A program made the position numbers and the translations under genes. A stretch of DNA of 64,000 bases from Lachnospiraceae bacterium (GTDB lineage: Bacteria; Bacillota; Clostridia; Lachnospirales; Lachnospiraceae), in contig JAGANL010000013.1 of NCBI GenBank assembly GCA_017624235.1, positions 160,378-224,377 of the forward strand, in the 5' to 3' direction. Positions within the stretch are counted from its first letter, which is position 1. Every line of letters starts with the position of its first letter. Below the pieces are notes generated by a model. That model saw only the letters and a list, made by a program, of their open reading frames with translations, ran no database searches and was not told where the DNA came from. Below are positions 18,422 through 27,784 of the stretch, in pieces.

Positions 18422-19189
18422 TTAACCACCTATCATGACCCCTATATTTCCATGCAGAAGAATCCGTATGATACCGCAGACAACCAGATGTGCGGGATAA
18501 TACAGATAAAAGAACCACTTCATTCCCTTCCACTTTCCCCGCTGGCCATTGTACCTTTTGATAAACGGTATGCAGATAATGACAAGCAGCTGTATCAGCC
18601 CATACACCTTATCAATGAACAGGAAATAGACTGCAGCATACATCGCTACATAAAACATCATTCCCTCTGCCTGCTTTTTCAGATTCCCGCGATGACTGTA
18701 AATTGCCAGAATAGCCAGCACGGCTATACAGCTCCAGTCTGCACAAAACGTAATCACACAGATGATCAGAACAATCATAGTCTTCTGCCACTGCTTGAAG
18801 GAAAAGCGCCTGTCATCCGTTAAAGCCAGCGCCACCACGCCCCATGCCAGCGACCAGATCACGCTGGTCTGGTTAAAAACAGTGGTCTGGAACGGGATAA
18901 AAGGTATTCCAAACGCAAAATTATAGGCAAAATGGGACAGGAACGCAAACACAAACAGCCTGAGAACATATTTTTTCAGATTACGTGTATAACAATAGCC
19001 CTCACAGATCATAAACCACATGGTAGGCGCTGTCAGCCTTCCAATCATATGTAATCCTATAATCCACCAGTCCTTTGGATAACCCGGCCAGATAACACAG
19101 ACCAGATGATCTATCGTCATGGCAACGATTGCAAGCATTTTTAACTGATTGGAATTCAATCCTTTCCTTCCTGCTGTATTTTGTTCCAT
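18422..19189 (-). CDS. TraX-family integral membrane protein
   Basis: This is a polytopic membrane protein of about 255 residues with roughly seven hydrophobic helices. It has the TraX/acyltransferase-like features IDHLVCVIWP near the N-terminus, IGRLTAPTMWFMICEGY, and FYLYYPAHLVV near the C-terminus. TraX was named for F-pilin N-acetylation, but chromosomal Firmicutes copies occur without pilin genes and their role is unknown. ATG 19189 is preferred because GGGAGAG sits just upstream and would overlap the alternative start at 19204. It lies 23 bp downstream of the chemoreceptor at 19213-20937 and may share its transcript. Confidence 0.82.
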   Translation of the reverse strand: MEQNTAGRKGLNSNQLKMLAIVAMTIDHLVCVIWPGYPKDWWIIGLHMIGRLTAPTMWFMICEGYCYTRNLKKYVLRLFVFAFLSHFAYNFAFGIPFIPFQTTVFNQTSVIWSLAWGVVALALTDDRRFSFKQWQKTMIVLIICVITFCADWSCIAVLAILAIYSHRGNLKKQAEGMMFYVAMYAAVYFLFIDKVYGLIQLLVIICIPFIKRYNGQRGKWKGMKWFFYLYYPAHLVVCGIIRILLHGNIGVMIGG

Positions 19190-19212
19190 TTCTCTCCCTC
19201 GCATAAATCCCT

Positions 19213-20937
19213 TTATTCCAGTTTGAATTTATTGACCTCTAAGCTCAGCTGGTCTGCAATACCCATATTAGAGTTGGCCTCACTACCGATATTTCCTACG
19301 CTGGCAGATAAATCCACGGACCTCTCTGTTACGTTCATAATACCCCTGGCACTCTCTTCCACTGCAATGCTGACTGCCGAGATTGTTTCCTTGATCTGAT
19401 CAATCCCTCTTTTTACCTGACCGCTTTCATCCGCAAAGGACTGCATCATCTGATTCAGATCACCAACATCCTTCCGATAGCTTCCGCTGGTCTCAAGCAG
19501 TTTCTCATATCCGTTCATCGCTGTTTCGTTCAGAAAACTCAGCATGGCTTCTGCCTTTTGCGCCAGTTCATTTACTGCCTCAATGACTTCCACACTGACT
19601 TTCTGAATCTGTCCTGCCGTCTCTGCTGAGTTTGCTGCCAGCTTTCCAATCTCATCCGCAACAACCGCAAATCCTCTTCCGGCTTCACCGGCTCTTGCCG
19701 CTTCAATACTGGCATTGAGTGATAACAGATTGGTCTGCTCTGTAATACCTATAATATTATCTGTAAGCACACTAATCTCTTCCACTGCCTTGGATTTTTC
19801 AATCTTTTCGTTCACGGAAGCTGCCATATCCTGCGCAAGAGCTATGGCATTTTTCTGCTCCTCCACCGCTTTTTCATAAATCCCGGCTGCCTTCTCCATG
19901 ATTTCATCCGCAGTGTATCTTCCTGTATTTGCATTTTCCGAAATTGTACTGACTGACCCGTATATTTCTCCGATGGACTCATTGATATGGTTCAGAGATG
20001 CACTGGTCTCTTCCATTGCCGCACTCATCTCTTCCATTGTAGCAGATACATCTGTAATATTGATTTCAGCGCCGGATATATTCTGTACCACATTTTTGGA
20101 TGAGCTGTTCAGCTGTCTGGAATTACCGGCAATATTCAGCATGATGCCGCGGATATACTCCAGCAATGTGTTAATGTTTTCCGCAATCAGCTCCATCTCA
20201 TCTCCGGTTTGAATCTCAACCTTCTGTGTCAGGTCGCCCTCATTATGCACCAGATCATATATCTTTTGATTGACACGTCTCAATCCCCTCATAATGCCTG
20301 ACACAATTACGCTCAGCAATACCAAAGCAGCCGCAACACAAATGACTGCCATCACAATCACCTGCTCCAGCGTTGCATTGAGCTTGGCTACCACATTGGA
20401 AGCATCATAGTCACTTCCTAGCACTGCAACGACCTCGCCCGCACTGTTTCGGATCGGCATATATACCGAAATAACATCGCCATATTCTGAGCGGTCTATA
20501 TAATTCTTTACATAGGTCTCTCCTGCAAAAATACTCGCCATCTGCTCATAAGAGCTTTCATATACCTTTCCAACCTCAGCCTGAAGCTCCGACTCATCGG
20601 TATCCACACCATAGTAGACCTGTGTGCCATCCGTATATAAGGTATACAGATACAGAATACCATATTCTTTCTGAACATCCCGCATTGCCGTAAGCAATGA
20701 CTGGTATCCTTCCGTCCCTTCACACCCCGGCTCCAATGCACTGACCAGATCACCATCAATGACATTCAAAGCGATTTTTGCCGCCATTCCTGCCTCTTCC
20801 GCTCCCATTGCAACCATTCCGTCGTTAATGCTTCGGTAAGCAGATATACCCATCCATGCACAAACAGCCAGAATCAATATACCCACCGGCAGCAAAATCT
20901 TCATACGAATGCTCAACTTCCTTGTCTTTTGTTTCAT
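19213..20937 (-). CDS. methyl-accepting chemotaxis protein with Cache-like sensor
   Basis: This is a chemoreceptor of 574 residues. A first membrane segment (about 11-30) is followed by an extracellular Cache-type domain ([23 protein letters not shown], then [24 protein letters not shown]), a second membrane segment near 195-217, HAMP, and the signalling coiled coil with tip [20 protein letters not shown]. The sensor differs from the two receptors at 28-3647 and so probably sees another ligand, as Cache domains often bind small carboxylates or amino acids. AAGGAG precedes the ATG after a leader of about 100 nt. The promoter is at 21047-21075. Confidence 0.93.
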   Translation of the reverse strand: MKQKTRKLSIRMKILLPVGILILAVCAWMGISAYRSINDGMVAMGAEEAGMAAKIALNVIDGDLVSALEPGCEGTEGYQSLLTAMRDVQKEYGILYLYTLYTDGTQVYYGVDTDESELQAEVGKVYESSYEQMASIFAGETYVKNYIDRSEYGDVISVYMPIRNSAGEVVAVLGSDYDASNVVAKLNATLEQVIVMAVICVAAALVLLSVIVSGIMRGLRRVNQKIYDLVHNEGDLTQKVEIQTGDEMELIAENINTLLEYIRGIMLNIAGNSRQLNSSSKNVVQNISGAEINITDVSATMEEMSAAMEETSASLNHINESIGEIYGSVSTISENANTGRYTADEIMEKAAGIYEKAVEEQKNAIALAQDMAASVNEKIEKSKAVEEISVLTDNIIGITEQTNLLSLNASIEAARAGEAGRGFAVVADEIGKLAANSAETAGQIQKVSVEVIEAVNELAQKAEAMLSFLNETAMNGYEKLLETSGSYRKDVGDLNQMMQSFADESGQVKRGIDQIKETISAVSIAVEESARGIMNVTERSVDLSASVGNIGSEANSNMGIADQLSLEVNKFKLE

Positions 20938-21046
20938 ACGATTTATTTCTCCTTACGCTTCAGTAATTTTCCAGCCTGCTTCCCCTTCCGGCTTGCCCTT
21001 TGCTATCCATTCATACATTTTCCCATTGACATGGATTTTTAACTAT

Positions 21047-21075
21047 ATTTTAAAGCAAAAAATTTTAATTTGCAA
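21047..21075 (-). promoter_or_regulatory. sigma-A promoter of the Cache chemoreceptor gene
   Basis: The minus strand has TTGCAA (21075-21070), a 17-bp spacer and TAAAAT (21052-21047). The predicted start near 21040 leaves a 5' leader of about 100 nt before the ATG at 20937. The leader contains UCCAU/AUGGA and AGCC/GGCU complementary pairs but no riboswitch family that I can name. Confidence 0.65.
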
Positions 21076-21091
21076 TTTATTTAGAAACACC

Positions 21092-21119
21092 AAAAAGTAC
21101 CGGTTGCCCGATACTTTTT
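21092..21119 (-). terminator. intrinsic terminator after fhs
   Basis: The stem AAAAAGTA/TACTTTTT (21092-21099 with 21112-21119), extended by CGG/CCG beyond one C-A mismatch, carries its own A- and U-rich arms. It lies 45 bp beyond the fhs stop codon and upstream of the chemoreceptor promoter. Confidence 0.8.
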
Positions 21120-21164
21120 GACTCATTACAAACTATATCCTGCTAAAATCAGCAACTATAATTC

Positions 21165-22835
21165 CTAAAATAACCCTGTAATCACACCATCGTCATTCAC
21201 ATCAATGGCAAAGGCCGCCGGCTTCTTCGGAAGTCCCGGCATCGTCATGACCGCTCCCGTCAGTACGACCACAAAGCCGGCTCCTGCCGATACATAAGCC
21301 TCCCTGACGTTGATGGTAAAGTTTTCCGGCCTTCCTAAAAGCGCCGGATCATCCGACAGGGAATACTGGGTCTTCGCCATGCAGACCGGAAGATTTCCAA
21401 AGCCAAGCTCTGTCAGCTTATCCAGCTGCTTCAAGGCTGCCGGTGCATAGGATACCTCTGCAGCGCCGTAGATCTCACGGGCCACGGTCCGGATCTTTTC
21501 CTTCAGAGAAAGGGAATCCTCATAAAGCACATGGAAATCACTCTTTTTCTTCTCCAGCGTATCTAACACCTTTTCTGCCAGAGCGATGCCACCCTCGCCA
21601 CCCTTTTCCCATACCTCGGAGATGGCAAACTCACAGCCTCTCTCTTCGCAGAAGCTCTTCACGAAGGAGACCTCCGCCTCCGTATCACTGACAAAGGCAT
21701 TTAAGGTCACTACCACCGGAACCCCGTATTTCTGCAGGTTCTCGATGTGCTTCTCCAGATTCACGATACCCTTTTTCAGTGCCTCCAGATTTTCCGTATT
21801 CAAATCGGCCTTTGCCACACCGCCGTTATATTTCAGGGCACGCACGGTAGCCACCAGCACCACGGCATCCGGCTTCAGTCCTGCCATGCGGCACTTGATA
21901 TCAAAAAATTTCTCCGCACCCAGATCGGCGCCGAAGCCTGCCTCTGTAATGACATAATCTGCCATTTTGAGCGCTGTCTTCGTAGCGCGGACAGAATTAC
22001 AGCCATGTGCGATATTAGCGAACGGGCCGCCATGTACGAGAGCCGGCGTATGCTCCAGTGTCTGGATCAGGTTCGGCTTCAATGCGTCCTTTAACAACGC
22101 TGCCATCGCTCCTACCGCCTGTAAATCTGCCGCCGTAACCGGCTTTCCTTCGAAATTGTAAGCCACGACCATCCTTCCCAGTCTGGCCTTCAAATCCTCC
22201 ATATCCGAAGCCAGACAGAGCACGGCCATAATCTCCGAAGCGACTGTGATGACAAAATGGTCCTCCCGCACCGTACCATCCATCTTGCTTCCCAGTCCTA
22301 CCACGATATTGCGCAGTACACGGTCATTCATATCCAGGCATCTCTTCCATACGACCTGTCTCGTATCGATTCCAAGCTCATTTCCCTGCTGGATATGGTT
22401 ATCCAGCAGAGCCGCCAGAAGATTGTTGGCAGAGGTAATGGCATGAAAATCCCCGGTAAAATGGAGGTTTAAATCCTCCATCGGCACGACCTGCGCATAG
22501 CCGCCTCCGGCTGCTCCTCCCTTGATGCCAAAGCACGGACCGAGGGACGGCTCCCTGAGGGCAATGACAGCCTTCTTACCCAGCTTTCCAAAAGCCTGTC
22601 CCAGACCGACGCTGGTGGTCGTCTTCCCCTCTCCTGCCGGAGTCGGATTGATGGCTGTCACCAGAATCAGCTTTCCGTCCGGATTCGACTCGATTTTTTT
22701 CATATACTCATCCGAAATCTTGGCCTTATACTTTCCGTATAATTCCAGTTCATCCGGGGTGATGTCCAGACTTTCCGCAATTTTGGTAATGGGCTCCATG
22801 ACTGCTTCCTGTGCGATTTGAATATCTGTTTTCAT
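21165..22835 (-). CDS. fhs: formate-tetrahydrofolate ligase
   Basis: This enzyme makes 10-formyl-tetrahydrofolate from formate, tetrahydrofolate and ATP, feeding purine and fMet synthesis and, in acetogens, the methyl branch of the Wood-Ljungdahl pathway. The product has 556 residues from ATG 22835, the usual family length. That start has AAAGGAG upstream, and the six-codon upstream extension lacks support. Signature stretches are the P-loop-like [17 protein letters not shown] near residue 65, [21 protein letters not shown], and the C-terminal [15 protein letters not shown]. It follows ftsK by 56 bp and has its own terminator. No other Wood-Ljungdahl genes are in the window, so acetogenesis cannot be claimed from this gene alone. 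Confidence 0.98.
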   Translation of the reverse strand: MKTDIQIAQEAVMEPITKIAESLDITPDELELYGKYKAKISDEYMKKIESNPDGKLILVTAINPTPAGEGKTTTSVGLGQAFGKLGKKAVIALREPSLGPCFGIKGGAAGGGYAQVVPMEDLNLHFTGDFHAITSANNLLAALLDNHIQQGNELGIDTRQVVWKRCLDMNDRVLRNIVVGLGSKMDGTVREDHFVITVASEIMAVLCLASDMEDLKARLGRMVVAYNFEGKPVTAADLQAVGAMAALLKDALKPNLIQTLEHTPALVHGGPFANIAHGCNSVRATKTALKMADYVITEAGFGADLGAEKFFDIKCRMAGLKPDAVVLVATVRALKYNGGVAKADLNTENLEALKKGIVNLEKHIENLQKYGVPVVVTLNAFVSDTEAEVSFVKSFCEERGCEFAISEVWEKGGEGGIALAEKVLDTLEKKKSDFHVLYEDSLSLKEKIRTVAREIYGAAEVSYAPAALKQLDKLTELGFGNLPVCMAKTQYSLSDDPALLGRPENFTINVREAYVSAGAGFVVVLTGAVMTMPGLPKKPAAFAIDVNDDGVITGLF

Positions 22836-22891
22836 AATAGCTCTCCTTTGCACTTAACAACTTATGATCAAAACTCTTATCCTGAACTTTT

Positions 22892-25654
22892 TTACAACAT
22901 CTCTTCTACATAATTTTCAAACTGTTCCATGCTCATCAAAACCTTTCTCGGCTTTGTTCCCTCTTCCTCTCCAACGACACCGGCGTCACAGAGCTGGTCC
23001 ATGATACGTGCCGCGCGGTTAAAACCGATTTTAAAGACTCTCTGCAGCATACCGATAGATGCCTTATCCTTGTCAATGATAAATTTTGCTGCATCCACAA
23101 AATAGGCATCCCTCTCCGACTCGCCATCACCTGCGCCGGATGCACCGGAACTGCTTCCGATGGATTGAATTTTTTCCTCAATATCCTCGCTGTACACATT
23201 GCCGATAGCCTGATTCTTTAAAAATTCCACCACATCCGAGACCTCTCTGTCCGACACAAAGGCACCCTGCACTCTGGCCGGCTTCGGATATCCTTGCGGG
23301 TAAAACAGCATGTCTCCCTTACCCAACAGCTTTTCGGCTCCGTTCATATCCAGAATGGTGCGGGAATCCACACCACTGGATACCGCAAATGCCACACGGC
23401 TTGGCATATTGGCTTTAATCAGTCCGGTAATGACATCCACGGACGGTCGTTGTGTTGCAATAATCAAATGAATGCCGGCTGCTCTGGCAAGCTGAGCCAG
23501 ACGGCATATGGATTCTTCTACCTCTCCCGGAGAAACCATCATCAGGTCAGCCAGCTCATCTACAATAATGACAATCTGCGGCATCTTGGGTGGTGCTGTA
23601 TCATCGCCTGCCTCCCGCATACTTTCTACTTTTTTATTATAGCCCTTCAGGTCACGTACATTGTAATCCGCAAATCGCTTATAACGCTCCGTCATTTCCG
23701 CTACACCCCAATGCAGTGCGCCTGCCGCCTTTTTCGGGTCCGTTACGACAGGAATGAGCAAATGTGGAATGCCGTTGTACACACTTAGCTCTACCACCTT
23801 CGGGTCTACCATAATCAGCTTCACATCATCAGGATGTGCCTTATACAGAATACTCATGATAATCGTATTGATACATACGGATTTACCGGAACCAGTCGAA
23901 CCGGCAATCAGCATATGAGGCATTTTCCCGATATCCGCTACTACCGTCTGCCCGCCAATGTCCTTTCCTACTGCAAAGGCAATGTTGGAAGAAAACTCCT
24001 GAAACTCCCGTGTTTCCAGCAGATCCCTGAGTGCAACGGAAGCATTTTCCTTATTCGGCACTTCAATACCAACAGCAGATTTTCCCGGAATCGGCGCTTC
24101 AATACGTATATCTGTAGCTGCAAGATTCAGCTTGATATCATCCGCTAAATTTACAATTTTGCTGACCTTCACTCCCGGTTCCGGCTGCAGCTCATATCGC
24201 GTAACAGTCGGCCCCTGACTGATATCCGTCACGGTTACCCGGACACCAAAGGTGGCCAACGTCTGCTGCAAATGCGCTGCTGTCTCCTTCAACTGTCTGG
24301 TGGTATCTCCAAGGCCCTTGTTATCACTCTTATGTAACAGATGAAGCGGCGGGAAATGGTATTGTCTGGGCTGGTTTTTTTCCGATTTTTCCACCGCCTC
24401 TGCAATGACAGGGTCCACTCCCTCCATCCCCGGTGCCTTCGGCTTCGGGACAGCCTTCGGGCGTTCCTTCTGCAGCGTATGCTCTGTTCTTGGCTCCGGC
24501 ATGGAGGAAATGTCCGCTACGGACGTTTCCTTTCTTTCTGTGCCGGCCGGCTCCATCGTGATGGACATACGGGGCGGCTCCGGTTCCTGCGGGCTTTCTT
24601 CCTGATTCCCTGCGTCCTGAGGAAATGTCATGGTTACGGGCGGCACAGGCAAAGGTTCTTCCTCAAACACAGGTAGAGTAACCTCATGGATTTCCTGTAT
24701 CTGGTTCTGCATCTGGTTCTGCTTTCTGGTCGTATCTGTCTGAATGCGAACTCTTTCAAAATCGATGACCGGTGTTCCGTTTTCTCCATTCTGCTGACTC
24801 GCAGCTTTGGTGTTCCAGGTAATCTCATGGACATCATCCCGGGCTGTATGTACCGTTTCCTCTGTCTTCTCAATCGTCGTATCGAGCATGACGCCGGAAA
24901 CCTTTTTATCCATACGCAGAATTTTTTCCTGCTCCTTCTGTTCCTTCAACAGTGCCTGTTCTTCCCGGCGCTGCTCCCGCAAAACAGCCTGTTCTTCCCG
25001 GCGCTTCCTTGCCCGTTCCCTTCTTCTGTCATTTTCCTCTACTGCCGTTTCATAAACTCTGCGGCTTCCCTTTTTTACACCGCCTACAAAAGACTTCTCC
25101 GTCACAATGACCAGACAGATAATTCCCAGCACAAGTACCACAAATATCGTACCGGCCAGATCCAGAAAATGATACAGGAAATACGCCACCGATCCGCAGA
25201 CAACGCCGCCTCCTGCGCGGTCCAGACTTCCGCTTTCATACAGTTCGTTAATCCGATAGCTGTCCATAAGCGGAAGGTTTCCATGAATCAATTCAAATAC
25301 CACTCCGAGCAAAAGAAATAAGATACCGCCGGCAACCAGTTTCATGGTAGCAATATACTGTCCCTGATTCGCCATGCCAAAGGCAATTGCCAGAAAAACA
25401 AGAACCGGAGCCGCATAAGCCATGACACCCAGAAGCCCGAACATGACTCCGCTGATGGCATCACCAACCGTACCAATAATACCAAAATTACATAAAAATA
25501 ACAGGATTGCCGCTGCAAAGGATATGATGAGTACAACCTCGCTTCGTACCGGACTTTCCGGAACATTTCGCCTTGCTGTGTTTTTTCTGCTTTTGGAAGA
25601 CCCACTGGAAGCTCTTTTTCTTTGTGTAGTTCTTTTTCCCGACGTCGATGCCAT
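22892..25654 (-). CDS. ftsK: DNA translocase FtsK/SpoIIIE
   Basis: This is a membrane-anchored DNA pump of about 920 residues that moves chromosomal DNA through the division or sporulation septum. Four hydrophobic segments lie between residues 39 and 186. A charged linker rich in Arg, Glu and Gln (about 195-250) and a Pro/Glu-rich region follow. The motor domain starts near 440 and has Walker A AGSTGSGKSVC near 585, IVIIVDELADLMM as Walker B and LIIATQRPSVDVITG. The C-terminal gamma winged helix (KDKASIGMLQRVFKIGFNRAARIMDQL) reads DNA polarity. ATG 25654 is chosen over a TTG two codons upstream on ribosome-binding-site spacing. The short linker fits SpoIIIE/SftA-like translocases. Confidence 0.97.
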   Translation of the reverse strand: MASTSGKRTTQRKRASSGSSKSRKNTARRNVPESPVRSEVVLIISFAAAILLFLCNFGIIGTVGDAISGVMFGLLGVMAYAAPVLVFLAIAFGMANQGQYIATMKLVAGGILFLLLGVVFELIHGNLPLMDSYRINELYESGSLDRAGGGVVCGSVAYFLYHFLDLAGTIFVVLVLGIICLVIVTEKSFVGGVKKGSRRVYETAVEENDRRRERARKRREEQAVLREQRREEQALLKEQKEQEKILRMDKKVSGVMLDTTIEKTEETVHTARDDVHEITWNTKAASQQNGENGTPVIDFERVRIQTDTTRKQNQMQNQIQEIHEVTLPVFEEEPLPVPPVTMTFPQDAGNQEESPQEPEPPRMSITMEPAGTERKETSVADISSMPEPRTEHTLQKERPKAVPKPKAPGMEGVDPVIAEAVEKSEKNQPRQYHFPPLHLLHKSDNKGLGDTTRQLKETAAHLQQTLATFGVRVTVTDISQGPTVTRYELQPEPGVKVSKIVNLADDIKLNLAATDIRIEAPIPGKSAVGIEVPNKENASVALRDLLETREFQEFSSNIAFAVGKDIGGQTVVADIGKMPHMLIAGSTGSGKSVCINTIIMSILYKAHPDDVKLIMVDPKVVELSVYNGIPHLLIPVVTDPKKAAGALHWGVAEMTERYKRFADYNVRDLKGYNKKVESMREAGDDTAPPKMPQIVIIVDELADLMMVSPGEVEESICRLAQLARAAGIHLIIATQRPSVDVITGLIKANMPSRVAFAVSSGVDSRTILDMNGAEKLLGKGDMLFYPQGYPKPARVQGAFVSDREVSDVVEFLKNQAIGNVYSEDIEEKIQSIGSSSGASGAGDGESERDAYFVDAAKFIIDKDKASIGMLQRVFKIGFNRAARIMDQLCDAGVVGEEEGTKPRKVLMSMEQFENYVEEML

Positions 25655-25712
25655 TTCCAACTCTCCCTTGAAATGTGTTACTCAACTTTACATAGCTTTA
25701 CTTCTTTTTTGG

Positions 25713-25739
25713 GTACAAAATTACATGCCGATTTTGTAC
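25713..25739. repeat. perfect 9-bp inverted repeat in the ftsK leader
   Basis: GTACAAAAT and ATTTTGTAC (25713-25721, 25731-25739) flank a 9-bp spacer, between the ftsK promoter and start codon. No U-run follows on the minus strand, so it is not a standard terminator. It could be an mRNA hairpin or a protein-binding palindrome in the transcribed leader. Confidence 0.6.
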
Positions 25740-25750
25740 ATACAAGATTG

Positions 25751-25779
25751 AGTATAGCATTTTTTTTCGGAAAAGTCAT
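25751..25779 (-). promoter_or_regulatory. promoter of ftsK with extended -10
   Basis: The minus strand has ATGACT (25779-25774), a 17-bp spacer ending in TGC, and TATACT (25756-25751). The -35 overlaps the last codons of the upstream tepA-like gene. It leaves a leader of about 90 nt that holds the inverted repeat at 25713-25739. Confidence 0.6.
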
Positions 25780-26507
25780 CCTATTTCTTTTCCCGCTGCA
25801 CCTTGTGCAGCTTGCACCTGACCTGTCATGGAATAAAGTTTATTAAGCGCTTCCCGTATTCCGCCAACCTCATCAATCAATCCCTCTCTTACTGCTGCTT
25901 CTCCTACCAGTATCGTTCCAAGATCCTTTGTCATTTCTCCCGTCTCCATCATCATCTGTTCCAGCCGCTTTCTGGATGCCCTGCTGTGCTGCTCCACAAA
26001 ACCGGTAATGCGATCCTGTATTTTCTGAAAATAGTCATAGGTCTGCTTAGCCCCAATCATCATCCCGCTCATGCGTACCGGATGAATCAGCATGGTTCCC
26101 GTTGGCACAATAAAGGAATAATCCGTAGAAACCGCAAGCGGAACTCCAATAGAATGACTGCCTCCCAGTACTAAAGACACCGTGGGCTTGCTTAAGGAGG
26201 CAATCATTTCCGCTATGGCAAGTCCGGCATCCACATCACCGCCCATGGTATTTAACAGAACCAGAACCCCTTCTATTTCACGGCTGTCCTCAATCGCGGC
26301 AAGCTCCGGCAGAATATGCTCATATTTGGTCGTTTTGGAGGAACCGCTTAAATTTTCATGGCCTTCAATTTCCCCGATGATGGACAGAAGGTGGATTTTC
26401 TTTTTCTGTTCATTCTGGTCTAAGGTCACCTGTCCGGTTTCCTTAAGACGCTCTTCCCGATGCTTCTCTGCCTCTTCCTTTGGATTACTGTTTTGTTCGT
26501 TCTGCAT
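25776..26507 (-). CDS. ClpP-like serine protease, TepA/YmfB family
   Basis: This is a cytoplasmic ClpP-fold protease of 243 residues related to the translocation-enhancing protein TepA, which lies next to spoIIIE/ftsK in many Firmicutes. A charged N-terminal tail (about 40 residues) precedes the crotonase-like core with NTMGGDVDAGLAIAEMI, the nucleophile Ser in GGSHSIGVPLA and the catalytic His in GTMLIHPVRMSG. The C-terminal helical part includes a possible third catalytic Asp. The ftsK promoter overlaps its end. It is preceded by a terminator, so it probably has its own promoter. A TATAAT sits near 26540, but I see no convincing -35. Confidence 0.9.
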   Translation of the reverse strand: MQNEQNSNPKEEAEKHREERLKETGQVTLDQNEQKKKIHLLSIIGEIEGHENLSGSSKTTKYEHILPELAAIEDSREIEGVLVLLNTMGGDVDAGLAIAEMIASLSKPTVSLVLGGSHSIGVPLAVSTDYSFIVPTGTMLIHPVRMSGMMIGAKQTYDYFQKIQDRITGFVEQHSRASRKRLEQMMMETGEMTKDLGTILVGEAAVREGLIDEVGGIREALNKLYSMTGQVQAAQGAAGKEIG

Positions 26508-26552
26508 AACCGGTTCCTCCCATACTATGTTAAGATTATATATTTGGACTAC

Positions 26553-26584
26553 AAAAAAGAACCTTTCTTCTTAGGAAAGGTTCT
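26553..26584 (-). terminator. intrinsic terminator after the polytopic membrane protein gene
   Basis: A 10-bp perfect stem AGAACCTTTC/GAAAGGTTCT (26559-26568 with 26575-26584) is followed on the minus strand by six T residues. It closes the long transcription unit that runs from the CNNM protein to the membrane protein. Confidence 0.92.
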
Positions 26585-26645
26585 AAGCTTATCCATAGTA
26601 TATCCGTTGACCTGACCGATTATGCAGCAGGTTTCGTTCACATCA

Positions 26646-27764
26646 CTACTCAATATCATAATCCGAATCGGAAGACGTCTCCAAATCATAGCACATATGT
26701 GCAGCATCCGGTTCAAAGGCATAGGTCATTTCCTTTTTGACATGCTTTTTTGGAACCGGAAGGGGATTTTCAATATATTTAATCTCCCGCTTCGCTTCCT
26801 CCTCTTCTTTTTCATCTGTCTCCTGCACACAGGGAATGGTCATCAGCTTTGGCACCGGCAAATCCTCGATATTTTTTACAGAAATTTCCGGTATGGCACT
26901 GACTTTCTCCGATGTTTCCCTGACAGCCCGCTTTTTGCCGGTACACAGGAACCAGATACAGCCTAACACAAAAAGAATCATCAGAAAATTCAGAGCCATG
27001 CTGCTCTTTCCGAAACGGAAAACCGGATTCCAATTCTCCGCACTCAAATAATTGCGATAGTATTCCAGATATGGAACTTCCAAAGAGAATCCGTAATACA
27101 CGCATTTTGCCAGACCGGCTCCTGCAAAGCCTGCCGATGCACCTGCAAGGAAGCCAATCGGAAGCTTTTTCATGAATACAATCACTAGGATCGACCAGAG
27201 CAGAAGCAACAGTCCATAGCTGTCTGTCGCTGCCAATAAGCCGACCGCTATTCCGCTGCCCAAAAAGCCGAATACAAAAAATACCCTGCTTTTTTTCTGT
27301 TCTCCTCTTCGCAGCGCACAGGCAAAAAGGAAACAATACGCACCCATCAAAAGCAAAAGCAGGTTGCCCGGTGTCACTTCTCCCACCAGCCACAGTCCCG
27401 GCTCCCAAAACATCGCTGCCAGAAGGAGCAATACTGCAAACAGCCCTCCAAACAGTTTACGATATGCCAGGTAAAACAGCAAAAGGGTCACCAACTGTAT
27501 GACGGCCTGTACATAAACCACTGCCATTTCCTTATTCCCTGCCAGCCAAAAGATCAGCCGCAGCCCTCCTGCATACAGTGCGGAAAGCAGATTGGACAGA
27601 TAGGGTACCTCCATACCCTGCCGGATCATGGACATCTCCAGAAATCCGGTATCGCCATAAGGTGCTGTAATAAAATTGGTTATGTAGTAATAACGAACCA
27701 CTGCCGCCACTGCCAGTAATAATCCGCTGATCAGTATTTCAAACAGATAATGCTTCTGCTTCAT
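26646..27764 (-). CDS. polytopic membrane protein of unknown function (GT-C-like topology)
   Basis: This is a protein of about 372 residues with roughly nine hydrophobic helices and an acidic, Lys/Glu-rich cytoplasmic C-terminal tail of about 80 residues. After the first helix there is a loop with YYITNFITAPYGDTGFLEM, whose acidic residue in the first extracellular loop recalls GT-C glycosyltransferases. This is a weak resemblance only. I do not recognise the family with confidence. ATG 27764 is chosen because a GGGGG-containing site lies just upstream and the ten-codon extension into the metY end has none. It is the last gene before a strong terminator and lies 20 bp after metY. Confidence 0.75.
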   Translation of the reverse strand: MKQKHYLFEILISGLLLAVAAVVRYYYITNFITAPYGDTGFLEMSMIRQGMEVPYLSNLLSALYAGGLRLIFWLAGNKEMAVVYVQAVIQLVTLLLFYLAYRKLFGGLFAVLLLLAAMFWEPGLWLVGEVTPGNLLLLLMGAYCFLFACALRRGEQKKSRVFFVFGFLGSGIAVGLLAATDSYGLLLLLWSILVIVFMKKLPIGFLAGASAGFAGAGLAKCVYYGFSLEVPYLEYYRNYLSAENWNPVFRFGKSSMALNFLMILFVLGCIWFLCTGKKRAVRETSEKVSAIPEISVKNIEDLPVPKLMTIPCVQETDEKEEEEAKREIKYIENPLPVPKKHVKKEMTYAFEPDAAHMCYDLETSSDSDYDIE

Positions 27765-27784
27765 GCCTGCCCCCTGTGTAGTAA

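Noticed and set aside
20938-21040. c-di-GMP riboswitch in the leader of the Cache chemoreceptor gene
   Set aside because: A GCAAAGG stretch and a few pairings are suggestive, but the two-hairpin GEMM core with its GGGCAAA element and tetraloop receptor could not be drawn.
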